Source: Pseudomonadota bacterium
Lineage (GTDB): Bacteria > Pseudomonadota > Alphaproteobacteria > Rhizobiales > Hyphomicrobiaceae
DNA length: 60,442 nt
Direction of reading: 5' to 3'
NCBI GenBank assembly: GCA_023405815.1
Contig: JAEXXM010000031.1
Coordinates: 1 to 60,442, forward strand
Positions 51,732-59,735 of this stretch are shown here, in pieces. Under the pieces are notes generated by a model. It searched no databases, was not told where the DNA came from, and saw nothing but the letters and a program-made list of their open reading frames with translations. The translations under genes were made by a program, and so were the position numbers. Each line of letters begins with the position of its first letter. Position 1 is the stretch's first letter.

Positions 51732-52739
51732 TTACGCTGGCAACGGATGGCAAGCAGATTCGGGCTGCGGCGCGCATTGAAGGGTCGGCTCGACAGGAGC
51801 AGGCTTTGCAGCAACGAGCTTGGCCGTTCGGTGATGGATGATGGCTGCGAGCGCAAGGGCGGCGAGGCGCGCCGGTGCAGTATCCGAGCGGGAGCTCAAG
51901 ACCACCGGCGCGGACAGGCCGAGCACAACGCCGGCAGCTACGGCATCGGCGAGGTACTCCAGGTTCTTGGCAAGGATATTGCCGGAGACGAGATCCGGCA
52001 CGAGCAGGATATCACACTGGCCTGCAACAACGGACGCAATCCCCTTTTCCTTAGCGGCACCCAATGAGATCGCATTGTCGAACGCGAGTGGACCATCGAC
52101 GACAGCGCCGGTGATCTGGCCGCGCTGCGCCATCAGTGTGAGGCAGGCGGCGTCAATGGTCGAGGGTATCGCCGGATTGACCGTCTCGACAGCCGATAGC
52201 GCAGCGACTTTCGGCGTCTCGATACCGAGTAGATGGCAGAGATCAATGGCGTTTTGCGCGATCTGCACCTTGGCGTTGAGGTCGGGCGCGATGTTGATGG
52301 CCGCATCGCTGACAACGAGGAGCTTTGCGTACGAGGGTATATCGCACAGAAAGGCGTGGCTGACCCGCCGGCCAGGCAGGCGCAGACCTTTCTCCGTATT
52401 GAGAAGGGCGCTCATGAACACGTCCGTGTGAATGAGCCCCTTCATCAGCACATCGACCTTTCCATCGCGAACGAGCCTGACACCGGCGGCGGCCGCGGCG
52501 GTATCACCCTCTGCTTCAACGATGGCGTCCGGCGCATCGCGCATGCCGACTGACGTTGCAAGTTTACGGATGGCCTGTGGCTCGCCGATGAGAAGCGGAC
52601 GAACGAAACCGAGGTCGGCGGCATCGCGTAGCGTGTCGAGCAAGACCCTTTGCGCGGCGTTCACCGCGGCAACCCGAATCGGTGGCAAGCTCTTGGCCTG
52701 ATCGACGAGCACTTGAAGCTTATTGGCTTGCCGCTGCAT
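51732..52739 (-). CDS. pta: Phosphate acetyl/butyryltransferase
   Basis: A 335-residue PTA/PTB-type enzyme that exchanges acyl-CoA and acyl-phosphate. Motifs: VAAVNAAQRVLLDTLRDAAD, a central VDVLMKGLIHTDVFMSALL, and HAFLCDIPSY, SDAAINIAP; the carboxy-terminal half has TGAVVDGPLAFDNAI and CDILLVPDLVSGN. Standalone catalytic domain without the N-terminal CobB-like part of long Pta. Starts four bases after ackA stop. With ackA it links acetyl-CoA and acetate/ATP. Confidence 0.9.
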   Translation of the reverse strand: MQRQANKLQVLVDQAKSLPPIRVAAVNAAQRVLLDTLRDAADLGFVRPLLIGEPQAIRKLATSVGMRDAPDAIVEAEGDTAAAAAGVRLVRDGKVDVLMKGLIHTDVFMSALLNTEKGLRLPGRRVSHAFLCDIPSYAKLLVVSDAAINIAPDLNAKVQIAQNAIDLCHLLGIETPKVAALSAVETVNPAIPSTIDAACLTLMAQRGQITGAVVDGPLAFDNAISLGAAKEKGIASVVAGQCDILLVPDLVSGNILAKNLEYLADAVAAGVVLGLSAPVVLSSRSDTAPARLAALALAAIIHHRTAKLVAAKPAPVEPTLQCAPQPESACHPLPA

Positions 52740-52743
52740 GGGT

Positions 52744-54000
52744 TCATGCCTCCGCTTGCATCAGCTGCCGCTCGGTCAACCGCATGACGTGGTGCGCGAT
52801 CATCGACTCCTCGTCCGAGACCACCGCCTGCACGGTCACGGCGGCGCCAGGAGCGGAGATCGTCCTGGCTCTCGCCAGGTTGGCCTTGGGATCGAGACGG
52901 ATCCCGAGATAGGCGAGGCCTGCGCAGATTCGATCGCGGATCTCGGGAGCGTTGGCGCCGATACCGCCCGTGAAAACGAGACGATCGAGGCCTCCGAGCG
53001 CCGCGGTCAGCGCCGCAAGATGTAGACGGGCGCGGTAGCAGAAGAGATCGATCGCCTCTCGCGCCCTCGGATCTTCGCGGCGGCGTAAGAGTTCGCGCAT
53101 GTCGCTTGAGATTCCGGAGACCCCGAGGAGCCCGGAGCGCTCATAAAGCAGCTTCTGCACGGCCTCAGCGCGCATGCTCTTTTCCATAAGCAAGTAGAGG
53201 AGGGCGCCCGGATCGAGGTCGCCAGACCGCGTCCCCATCATCAGGCCTGCCAGCGTGCTGAAGCCCATAGTGGTTTCGACACTTAGGCCACCCTTCAGCG
53301 CACACATAGAGGCACCGTTTCCAAGATGGGCGACGATGATGCGCTCGCCCTCGATGCTCACACCGTCCTGGCGGAGCGCGTTGACGACATACTCGTAGGA
53401 AAGGCCGTGGAAGCCGTACCGTCGGACCCCCTCATCCTGAAACTCGCGCGGTAAGGACATGAGGCGGGCGAGTTGGGGCATGCCGTGGTGGAAGGCGGTA
53501 TCGAAACAGGCAATTTGCGGCAGGTCCGGCTGCAGCTCCCGCACGGCCGTTATGCCGGCGAGGTTATGTGGCAGATGGAGGGGCGCAAGCGGAATAAGCC
53601 GCTGCAGACGCGCCTCAAGCGCTGCGGTCACTGGTAACGGACAATCGCAATCGGGACCGCCGTGCACGATCCGATGGCCCACAGCGCGAAGCGGCTGGCC
53701 ACTGAGCTGAGGCTTGATCGCTTCGATCAGGAGGGCGAGTGCCGCTTTATGGTTGACGAGCGCGGAGCGTTCATCGAACAGAACCTTGCCCGTTGAGTCT
53801 TTAGCGTGGAACCGGCCGTCGGTAAGTCCAATGCGCTCGAGCGCACCGGAAAAGAGTGGGCGCAAGCCCGGATCGGCCGCGAACAGCGCGTACTTTACGC
53901 TGGACGAACCGCTATTGATAACCAAGATGGCGCCGCTTGGGATAAGTGGGGTTTTCCGAGGCGTCATGCCTATTTCTATGCCCTTTCTCATGACACCCAT
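52744..54000 (-). CDS. ackA: Acetate kinase
   Basis: A 418-residue ASKHA kinase making ATP from acetyl phosphate. VINSGSSSVKYALF near residue 25, GHRIVHGG, RRYGFHGLSYEYV, HLGNGASMCA, TMGFSTLAGLMMGTRSGDL, and FTGGIGANAPEIR. The start may be 54000 or the MTPRKTP start 11 codons later (about 53967). It directly follows the small membrane gene 54001-54159. Together with pta and phaC it suggests use of acetyl-CoA under electron-acceptor limitation. Confidence 0.93.
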   Translation of the reverse strand: MGVMRKGIEIGMTPRKTPLIPSGAILVINSGSSSVKYALFAADPGLRPLFSGALERIGLTDGRFHAKDSTGKVLFDERSALVNHKAALALLIEAIKPQLSGQPLRAVGHRIVHGGPDCDCPLPVTAALEARLQRLIPLAPLHLPHNLAGITAVRELQPDLPQIACFDTAFHHGMPQLARLMSLPREFQDEGVRRYGFHGLSYEYVVNALRQDGVSIEGERIIVAHLGNGASMCALKGGLSVETTMGFSTLAGLMMGTRSGDLDPGALLYLLMEKSMRAEAVQKLLYERSGLLGVSGISSDMRELLRRREDPRAREAIDLFCYRARLHLAALTAALGGLDRLVFTGGIGANAPEIRDRICAGLAYLGIRLDPKANLARARTISAPGAAVTVQAVVSDEESMIAHHVMRLTERQLMQAEA

Positions 54001-54159
54001 TCAGCCGCTCGGAGAATGAATGACACCCAAATAGACGGCTGCGGCCGCGAAGATCAGCGCGAGGACGGCAGCGGCGACGAAACCAATTCTCTTGAACGTA
54101 CGCTTGCTCTTGGCCGTCTGAAGCCGCTCGATCAGCGTCGGGTACACGTGCTCAGTCAT
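54001..54159 (-). CDS. Small one-helix membrane protein, 52 residues
   Basis: ATG at 54159 after ACAGGAGGCGTGTC. A basic cytoplasmic start (MTEHVYPTLIERLQTAKSKR) and one helix (IGFVAAAVLALIFAAAAVYLG). Not recognised. Its stop abuts the ackA start, so it is in the same transcript; there is no obvious link to acetate metabolism. Confidence 0.7.
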   Translation of the reverse strand: MTEHVYPTLIERLQTAKSKRTFKRIGFVAAAVLALIFAAAAVYLGVIHSPSG

Positions 54160-54205
54160 GACACGCCTCCTGTCAGCAACCGCCACCGCCGCTCAGTCCA
54201 TGGCG

Positions 54206-54886
54206 TCACATCATGCAACCCATCGAAGTGAGAAGCTCATTTGCCCTCTGCTTCTGATCCGCTGCCAACGCGGCATAGAGTGCCGCCAGCGGCGGCTTGA
54301 TTGCTTGCAGCGCCTTATGCCGCGCTTCCATGGTCGTGAGGTGCATTTGGAGCCGCTCGACCGGCGTCATGTCTGAGGCGCGGCCCTTCATTGTCTGCCG
54401 CGCATCGTGCATGCTTTGAAAATTGGCCCTTAAGGCACCGGCATAGGCATCCCACAGATCCTTCTGGGCGTCGGTGATGGCGAGCTCTGCCTTGAGAAAA
54501 GCGATGCGACCTTCGGTGAAGGACGGCATGTCTCCGCCGCGCATCATGCCGCCCATCATGGGACAATCGCCGCCCATCAACCCTGACATGGGACCGACGC
54601 CGCGCATCATGTGCCACTGGGAATCCGGCGTCGCCATGCCACCACCCATCATCTTGCTGTGCATCTCCTGCATCATCTTCATCATGGGCATATCCTTGCC
54701 GCCCATCATGTCCATGCCCTCCTTCTGCGTAGGAACTGTGCTCTCAGGTTGAGCCTGTGGCGCCGGAGCGGCGGGTGGAGTCTGCCCCCCAGGGTGGTGG
54801 CCTTGAGCGGATGCCCCGGTTGCGACGAGGAACATTAGAGTCGCGGCTGCCATCGTGGTCGTTAAGAGCTTCATCGCCTGCATCAT
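54206..54886 (-). CDS. Spy/CpxP-like (LTXXQ) periplasmic protein, Met-rich
   Basis: About 226 residues. Signal peptide ends ATGASAQ; a Pro/Gln region; then a long Met/Gly/His stretch (GMDMMGGKDMPMMKMMQEMH; MMGGMMRGGDMP). The helical Spy part follows (IAFLKAELAITDAQKDLWDAY; LTTMEARHKALQAIKPPL) and ends GCMM. Spy-like proteins prevent aggregation in the periplasm and respond to copper and zinc in enterics. The Met-rich insertion suggests copper binding. Start: second methionine cluster at 54886, spaced correctly from CAGGAGA. Confidence 0.85.
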   Translation of the reverse strand: MMQAMKLLTTTMAAATLMFLVATGASAQGHHPGGQTPPAAPAPQAQPESTVPTQKEGMDMMGGKDMPMMKMMQEMHSKMMGGGMATPDSQWHMMRGVGPMSGLMGGDCPMMGGMMRGGDMPSFTEGRIAFLKAELAITDAQKDLWDAYAGALRANFQSMHDARQTMKGRASDMTPVERLQMHLTTMEARHKALQAIKPPLAALYAALAADQKQRANELLTSMGCMM

Positions 54887-54914
54887 GTCCATTCTCCTGG
54901 GTGAGGAGCACCAA

Positions 54915-55118
54915 CTACTTGCTCGCCTTGCCGCCCCCGCAACCGCACGAGCCGCCGCCCGAGTGATGGGAGTGGTCGTGCTTGGAAGCTTCGTGCGGAC
55001 TGTCCTGCGCCTGCGCGGCGGGTTGCACCTTCTCGTCTTTCGCGTGCTCCTCGCCGCAGCAGCCGTGCTTCTTCGGCTCCGGTGCAGGGTGTTCGTGCGT
55101 GTGCGTGGTCTTCGACAT
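54915..55118 (-). CDS. Cytoplasmic Cys/His-rich metal-binding protein
   Basis: A 67-residue protein with ATAAGGAGCACCGAC before the ATG at 55118. No signal peptide. His/Glu start (MSKTTHTHEHPAPEPKKH), GCCGEEH, then HDHSHHSGGGSCGCGGG. Four Cys and many His without structure look like a metal sponge or metallothionein-like buffer. It precedes the Spy-like gene by 22-28 bases and follows a DUF2933-like gene. Confidence 0.72.
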   Translation of the reverse strand: MSKTTHTHEHPAPEPKKHGCCGEEHAKDEKVQPAAQAQDSPHEASKHDHSHHSGGGSCGCGGGKASK

Positions 55119-55162
55119 GTCGGTGCTCCTTATGTTCGAGATCTGCTTTCGATCCTGCTGAG

Positions 55163-55408
55163 TCAGCACCCGTGCCGGTGCCGCCTGCCTTCTGGCGCAG
55201 AGCGCGAGTCGCCGTGTGCGGCATGGGGCGTTGTTTCCACTGCCACCGGCTGTTCTGCGCCTTCGCGAGAGGGTTCCGGATTGCGCCGGTCACGCCCATG
55301 CCCGCCGTGTCCCCGGCCGTGCCCATGTCCGCCATGGCCGAACATGTGCAGCGCAAGGAACCCGAGCGCAAAGACGATCCAGATCCAGTTGCTTGCAAGC
55401 CATTCCAT
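55163..55408 (-). CDS. Small membrane protein with His/Gly tail (DUF2933-like)
   Basis: An 81-residue protein, ATG at 55408 after AAGGAAGGAAGGACG. One helix (MEWLASNWIWIVFALGFLAL) followed by HMFGHGGHGHGRGHGGHG and a Pro/Glu tail ending RRHRHGC. Comparable to 44990-45283 but shorter. The His/Gly block faces one side of the membrane and may bind metal. The overlap with the next gene is only in the discarded long starts. Confidence 0.7.
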   Translation of the reverse strand: MEWLASNWIWIVFALGFLALHMFGHGGHGHGRGHGGHGRDRRNPEPSREGAEQPVAVETTPHAAHGDSRSAPEGRRHRHGC

Positions 55409-55481
55409 CGTCCTTCCTTCCTTTCGGCCAAATCGCCCGATGCGGCCGGGCATCCGCTTCGCTTCGAAGTATCGGGCCTAT

Positions 55482-56735
55482 TCACTCGGCGGCGATCTGC
55501 ACGCCTGGTTGACAACCCTCCCTCGCCGCAAGCGCCGCTTCGCGCGCGGCGATGTAATCGCGTGTGAGGGGAACTGCGTCCTGCTGCTTGGCCAGCTGGA
55601 TTTGGAACACCATCAGCCCGCAGTGGCGGAAGGCGCATTCGCAGGCGGCGAGGTAGAACTCCCACATGCGGCAGAAGCGCTCGTCATAGAGCGCCTTGGC
55701 TTCCTCGCGCCGAGCAAGAAAGCGCTCCCGCCAGGCCCGCAGCGTCTCTGCATAGTGGAGGCGCAGGATCTCGATGTCAGCGACGACGAAGCCTGCGCGC
55801 TCGATGGGCGGCAAGACTTCAGAGAGCGCCGGGATATACCCGCCGGGGAAGATGTACTTGTCGATCCAGGGATTGCAGGCGCCCGGGCCGTCCATGCGAC
55901 CAATCGAGTGGAGCACCATAACGCCGTCGTCGGCCAGGAGCTCCGCCGCCTTATTGAAAAACGCACCGTAATAGCCAACGCCCACATGTTCGAACATGCC
56001 GACGGACACGATGCGGTCGAAGGTGCCTCGAACCGCGCGGTAATCCTGCAGGCGGAAGCTGATACGGGATGCAAGGTTGCGTTCCCGGGCGCGCGCATTG
56101 GCGATGGTGAACTGCTCCTCGGACAGGGTGACGCCCGTCACCGCCGCCCCGCAGTGGTCGGCGAGATACAGCGCGAGGCCGCCCCATCCGCAGCCGATGT
56201 CGAGCACGCGCTGGTCCGGCTCGACGAGCAGCTTGGCGGCGATGTGACGCTTCTTGGCGAGCTGCGCCTCGGAGAGGCTCTGACCCGGCTGCTCGAAGTA
56301 TGCGCAAGAGTACTGCCGGTCGGGATCGAGGAAGAGATCATAAAGCCGGCCGTCGAGGTCGTAGTGGTGCGCAACATTGCGCTTGGCGCGCCGCGCGCTG
56401 TTACGCTGGTGGAGGTGGCGGAGCGCTGTGCGGAGCCGCGTGCGCGCTTTGGCGATTGGGTTCGGCTCCTGCAGTTTGAGATTTGCGGCTGCGAGGGAGA
56501 GCACGTCGTAGATGGAGCCTTGCGTGACGCAGAGGCGGCCATCCATGAACAGCTCGCCGAACGCGAGCGCAGGATTGAGAAGCAGCTGACGGGGTGCGCC
56601 TTTGTCGGCAAAGCGAATGGCCAGCGGGCTGCCGGTTCCGTCGCCAACGGTAAAGCGAGACCCCGACGCGTCCTCGACCTCGAGGGTTCCGTGTTGCACG
56701 ACTTGTTTGAGAAAGGTGCGAAGAAGCAAACTCAT
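55482..56735 (-). CDS. cfa: Cyclopropane-fatty-acyl-phospholipid synthase
   Basis: About 417 residues, class I methyltransferase acting on membrane lipids with SAM. N-terminal domain, then YDLDGRLYDLFLDPDRQYSC (substrate helix), motif I VLDIGCGWGGLALYLA, GVTLSEEQ, and VSVGMFEHVGVGYYGAFF, PGGYIPALSEVLPP. ATG at 56735, one base after the stop of the DUF3141 gene. It strengthens membranes against stress; the frame extended to 56993 overlaps DUF3141 and is rejected. Confidence 0.93.
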   Translation of the reverse strand: MSLLLRTFLKQVVQHGTLEVEDASGSRFTVGDGTGSPLAIRFADKGAPRQLLLNPALAFGELFMDGRLCVTQGSIYDVLSLAAANLKLQEPNPIAKARTRLRTALRHLHQRNSARRAKRNVAHHYDLDGRLYDLFLDPDRQYSCAYFEQPGQSLSEAQLAKKRHIAAKLLVEPDQRVLDIGCGWGGLALYLADHCGAAVTGVTLSEEQFTIANARARERNLASRISFRLQDYRAVRGTFDRIVSVGMFEHVGVGYYGAFFNKAAELLADDGVMVLHSIGRMDGPGACNPWIDKYIFPGGYIPALSEVLPPIERAGFVVADIEILRLHYAETLRAWRERFLARREEAKALYDERFCRMWEFYLAACECAFRHCGLMVFQIQLAKQQDAVPLTRDYIAAREAALAAREGCQPGVQIAAE

Positions 56736-56736
56736 G

Positions 56737-58563
56737 TCACTCTCCGTAGATCGCTGCGAACGTGCGCTCCTGCGCTGCGTCCCGAAGCCGGCGCGCGGTC
56801 TCCCAGAAGGCTGATATGTGCGCGATGAGTTGCCGCTCCTGCACGATGAGCGGATGATCGTCGGCCATTGGATGGCGCCCCTTGGCGACTGCGTCGGCCA
56901 GCACGGAAAACACACCCATCCACGGCATGAACGTCTCCGACCATAGGTAGGTCTTCGTGCGCATCGGGTGCAGCCACTGCATCGCTTGCGCAAGCCAAGG
57001 GTTGGCGATGACTTTCACCCATGGGCTCATGAACGTGCGATAGACCGCCTCATTCATCTCTGAGATGGTGCGCACCTGCTCGAACGCCTTGCGCGGGTAG
57101 TCGAAATGCAAGTCCTCGACCTTGCGCGGCTCAAAACGCACCGAGTACTGATCGCGCCCGCAATCCGGGTCGCCGGTCGGATTGTCGATCCGCATCTCGT
57201 AGAGACCCGGCGCGAGCGCCTCGATCTCGGCAAGATTCTCAAGAATGGCGCGGTGCTCGAAGCGCACGACACTGGCCGAGACAAAAATGCCGAGATGGCC
57301 AACGTGCGGGTTGGTCAAATAGACGATGCGCTGTCCGGCCTGCTTCAGGGCCGCCGTGCTCTCGTAGACGGCTGGGACCCATCCGAGCGCCTGGTGCGGC
57401 GGCGTGATGTTGTCGCCGTAGGACGCGAAGACGACGAGCGGGCTGTTGATCTTGGTAAGATCGACCGTGCAGTGATCGTCGATCCGCAGTTGCCCCTGCT
57501 CGAGCTTGTTGCCGACGAACAGGTCCTCGACGATGGTGACGATTTCCTCGCCGCTCAATCGGTAAAAGCCGTTCCACCAGCGCTCGAAGTCGAGGAAGCG
57601 ATCGCCTTCGCCGTCGATCTTGGTGAAGAGGTTCGCGTACTTGTCCCAGATGGCGTTTCCAGGCTTGAGAGATTCGAAGTTCTGCACCAGCCAGGCACCA
57701 TCGAAGCGATCCTGGTTGAGGTCGGCGAGAAAGTGCGCGAGCCACACGCCGCCGACGAATCCGCCCAGCATGCGCATCGGGTTTACCCCCGGCTCACCCT
57801 CCCAATAGGACAAGGGTGAGCCGTTGAGCACCGTTGGGCCGACCGATCCCGGGCAATGTGCCGACAAGAGCGTCGCGGCCCACCCGCCCTGGCAATTGCC
57901 GTAGAGCACGGGTGCCTTGCCGACATGGCGCGCGGCGACCTCCTCGACGAAACGGCGCAGCGCGTCGAGCACGTCGGCGAGTGTCTGGTGCGGGCTCGGC
58001 TCGGGGAAGAAGACGACAAAATACACGGGGTGACCGGTGTGCAGCGCCACGCCGACCTCCGAGTCGCGCTTGAAGCCGCCCATGCCAGGGCCATGCCCGG
58101 CGCGCGGATCGATGACGATGACCGGCGGCTTTGCCGGATCGACGCAGTCGTCCCAGCAATCCTCGCCAACCTCGGTGATGCGCAAAAGCGCGTAGTTGAC
58201 CGGGCGCTCGAACTGGCGTGCGTCGAGCAGCGTCTCGTACTTGAAATTGAGCAATGGCGGGAGGCCGGCGCGCTCATGATCGAGCATGTTGTTGGCGCGC
58301 CGGCGCAAGGTATCGAAAAAGAGGATCGTCCGCTCCAGCACGTCCCGCTGATAGCTGAGTAAATCGAGGGGCCCGATATCCAGGGCGTTGCGCAGGGGCG
58401 CCGGGAGCTCCTCATTAACTTTGCCTTCCTTGCTGTGCGGCTGCCGCGCCACGGAAGGCTCAGGCCGCAATGCCGGCGCACGACTCTTGACCGGCGCGGA
58501 GAGGGTCGGCTCTCGCGCCGTAAGGAGCGCTTTGGCTGCCGTCCGCTTTCTGTCCTCAGGCAT
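56737..58563 (-). CDS. DUF3141 alpha/beta-hydrolase-like protein
   Basis: About 608 residues. N-terminal region with YQRDVLERTILFFDTLRRR, then a hydrolase-like core with NCQGGWAATLLSAHCPG (nucleophile-type elbow G-N-C-Q-G), WEGEPGVNPMRMLGG, a SYGDNITPPHQALGW acid loop, and NPHVGHLGIFVS with His. DUF3141 proteins lie next to PhaC and Pta/AckA in many alphaproteobacteria and resemble PHA-related hydrolases. ATG at 58563 follows GATTGAGGAGG. Cfa follows by one base. Exact reaction unknown. Confidence 0.85.
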   Translation of the reverse strand: MPEDRKRTAAKALLTAREPTLSAPVKSRAPALRPEPSVARQPHSKEGKVNEELPAPLRNALDIGPLDLLSYQRDVLERTILFFDTLRRRANNMLDHERAGLPPLLNFKYETLLDARQFERPVNYALLRITEVGEDCWDDCVDPAKPPVIVIDPRAGHGPGMGGFKRDSEVGVALHTGHPVYFVVFFPEPSPHQTLADVLDALRRFVEEVAARHVGKAPVLYGNCQGGWAATLLSAHCPGSVGPTVLNGSPLSYWEGEPGVNPMRMLGGFVGGVWLAHFLADLNQDRFDGAWLVQNFESLKPGNAIWDKYANLFTKIDGEGDRFLDFERWWNGFYRLSGEEIVTIVEDLFVGNKLEQGQLRIDDHCTVDLTKINSPLVVFASYGDNITPPHQALGWVPAVYESTAALKQAGQRIVYLTNPHVGHLGIFVSASVVRFEHRAILENLAEIEALAPGLYEMRIDNPTGDPDCGRDQYSVRFEPRKVEDLHFDYPRKAFEQVRTISEMNEAVYRTFMSPWVKVIANPWLAQAMQWLHPMRTKTYLWSETFMPWMGVFSVLADAVAKGRHPMADDHPLIVQERQLIAHISAFWETARRLRDAAQERTFAAIYGE

Positions 58564-58574
58564 ACGGAACCTCC

Positions 58575-58859
58575 TCAATCACGCGCCGACGCAAAGAAGT
58601 TGAACAGGGCGCCAAAGACGATGGCCACATACCAGCCGTAGACGAGGCTCTCGAAGAGACCGAGAAGGATCCCAAACGCGGTCCAATCGAAGCCTGGGAA
58701 GAATTGAAGCCACGGCAGATGCATGCGCACATCCGGCAAGACGAGGCCGAGGGCGACGCAGATGAGATAGGTGATCGCAAAGAACGTGCTCAGGCTCAGA
58801 CCGAACGCAATAATCGGAATTTCCGCCTGTCGGCTCGTCGTCTCATATCCAGCTGCCAT
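58575..58859 (-). CDS. DUF5676-type membrane protein (copy 2)
   Basis: A 94-residue protein with two to three helices (LSLSTFFAITYLICVALGL; LLGLFESLVYGWYVAIVFGA) and the end LFNFFASARD. Start MAAGYETTSRQ with GAGG upstream at 58859. Closely related to the next gene 58896-59210: PIIAFGLSLS / PITALAFSLS and FGALFNFFA are shared. Function unknown. The carboxy-terminus is only 12 bases from DUF3141. Confidence 0.82.
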   Translation of the reverse strand: MAAGYETTSRQAEIPIIAFGLSLSTFFAITYLICVALGLVLPDVRMHLPWLQFFPGFDWTAFGILLGLFESLVYGWYVAIVFGALFNFFASARD

Positions 58860-58895
58860 GACACTTGCCTCGATCTAGCTGTTGATGGTGGGCGA

Positions 58896-59210
58896 TCAAG
58901 CGTTCGACATCGCGGGCTTCTTGCTTCGACCCTGCGCCCCACTCAATCGCCTACGTCTCGCGAAGAAATTGAACAGCGCGCCGAAGACGATCGCGGCGTA
59001 AAAGCCGTACGCCAGGCTCGCGATAAGACCGTGATGGATCCCGGCATCACTCCAGCCGAAGCGGGGAAAGAATTGCAGCCATGCGTGCGTGCCGAGCGCG
59101 GGAACAAAAACGGCGAGCCCGACGCAAAGCAGGTACGAAATCGCCAGGAACGCGCTCAAGCTGAAGGCTAAAGCCGTGATCGGAATTTGCGGCGATCTAC
59201 TAAAGAGCAT
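58896..59210 (-). CDS. DUF5676-type membrane protein (copy 3, operon leader)
   Basis: About 104 residues from the ATG at 59210 (SD GTGAGG), with a basic tail (FARRRRLSGAQGRSKK) missing in 58575-58859. Helices LAFSLSAFLAISYLLCVGL and LIASLAYGFYAAIVFGALF. This is the first gene of the long minus-strand operon, 103 bases downstream of an FNR/FixK-like box at 59313-59326. Function unknown. Confidence 0.8.
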   Translation of the reverse strand: MLFSRSPQIPITALAFSLSAFLAISYLLCVGLAVFVPALGTHAWLQFFPRFGWSDAGIHHGLIASLAYGFYAAIVFGALFNFFARRRRLSGAQGRSKKPAMSNA

Positions 59211-59312
59211 GTCGTGCCTCACTCGATCGGGACCTGCGGCCGGCTTGCCTGGTTTCGCTGGTCAACGGGATCTGTTCGAGCGCGACTGTGCGGGCAGGCT
59301 AACTCCGCCGTA

Positions 59313-59326
59313 TTGATTTAGGTCAC
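59313..59326. promoter_or_regulatory. FNR/FixK-like box upstream of the long operon
   Basis: TTGATTTAGGTCAC, 13 of 14 bases matching TTGAT-N4-GTCAA. It lies about 103 bases before the 59210 start. Typical for oxygen-controlled activation; single copy, so the call rests on sequence match and position. Confidence 0.5.
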
Positions 59327-59350
59327 GACCGCCGGTCTGCCGAGACACCA

Positions 59351-59370
59351 ATTTTGTAACAGCCGGTAAC
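59351..59370 (+). promoter_or_regulatory. GTAAC direct-repeat operator, copy h
   Basis: ATTTTGTAACAGCCGGTAAC, one mismatch from consensus. Points to the plus strand, where no confident gene lies; the candidate 59460-59708 frame is at the usual distance (about 90 bases). Confidence 0.5.
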
Positions 59371-59735
59371 AGCCCCCGTGGCGGAACTGTTTGCATTAAA
59401 TTTGATTTCTGCGCGCAGCGGGTTCCTGGCGAGAAAAAATATCGGCCCAGATGCTATTGATGAGCGTGGCCCAGCGTCGAATTTACCATGCTCACCACCC
59501 ACGCAAGGTGGCTGTTGCCGGTATCTCGACAGGCGGGAAGATGCTGGCGAGCGAGACCGAGCAGAGTGTGTCCGGTCTAAAGGTGACGAGGCCTATCGCG
59601 CTGTTACAGAGCCAAGCTGGCGCGAGCCGGCCGGGGGACCGAGGATCTTTCGGCTGGCGGAGAGCCTTGACACGGCGTTTGACGAGATCGCAGATGCCGC
59701 GGGGTTGACCGGATGAGCTCACTGATTTCGGGCAA

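Larger units (their letters stand above)
59211..59735. promoter_or_regulatory. Intergenic control region with two candidate operators
   Basis: No reliable gene. A plus frame at 59451-59708 (85 residues, possible start 59460) has a fair length but no recognisable domain and poor ribosome binding; a minus frame overlaps the cytochrome gene. The region holds the FNR-like box at 59313 and GTAAC copy h at 59351; AT-rich near 59395-59450. Confidence 0.55.

Noticed and set aside
54855..56828. 657-residue plus-strand frame
   Set aside because: Runs antisense to five minus-strand genes including cfa; Arg/Ala/Glu-rich without motifs.
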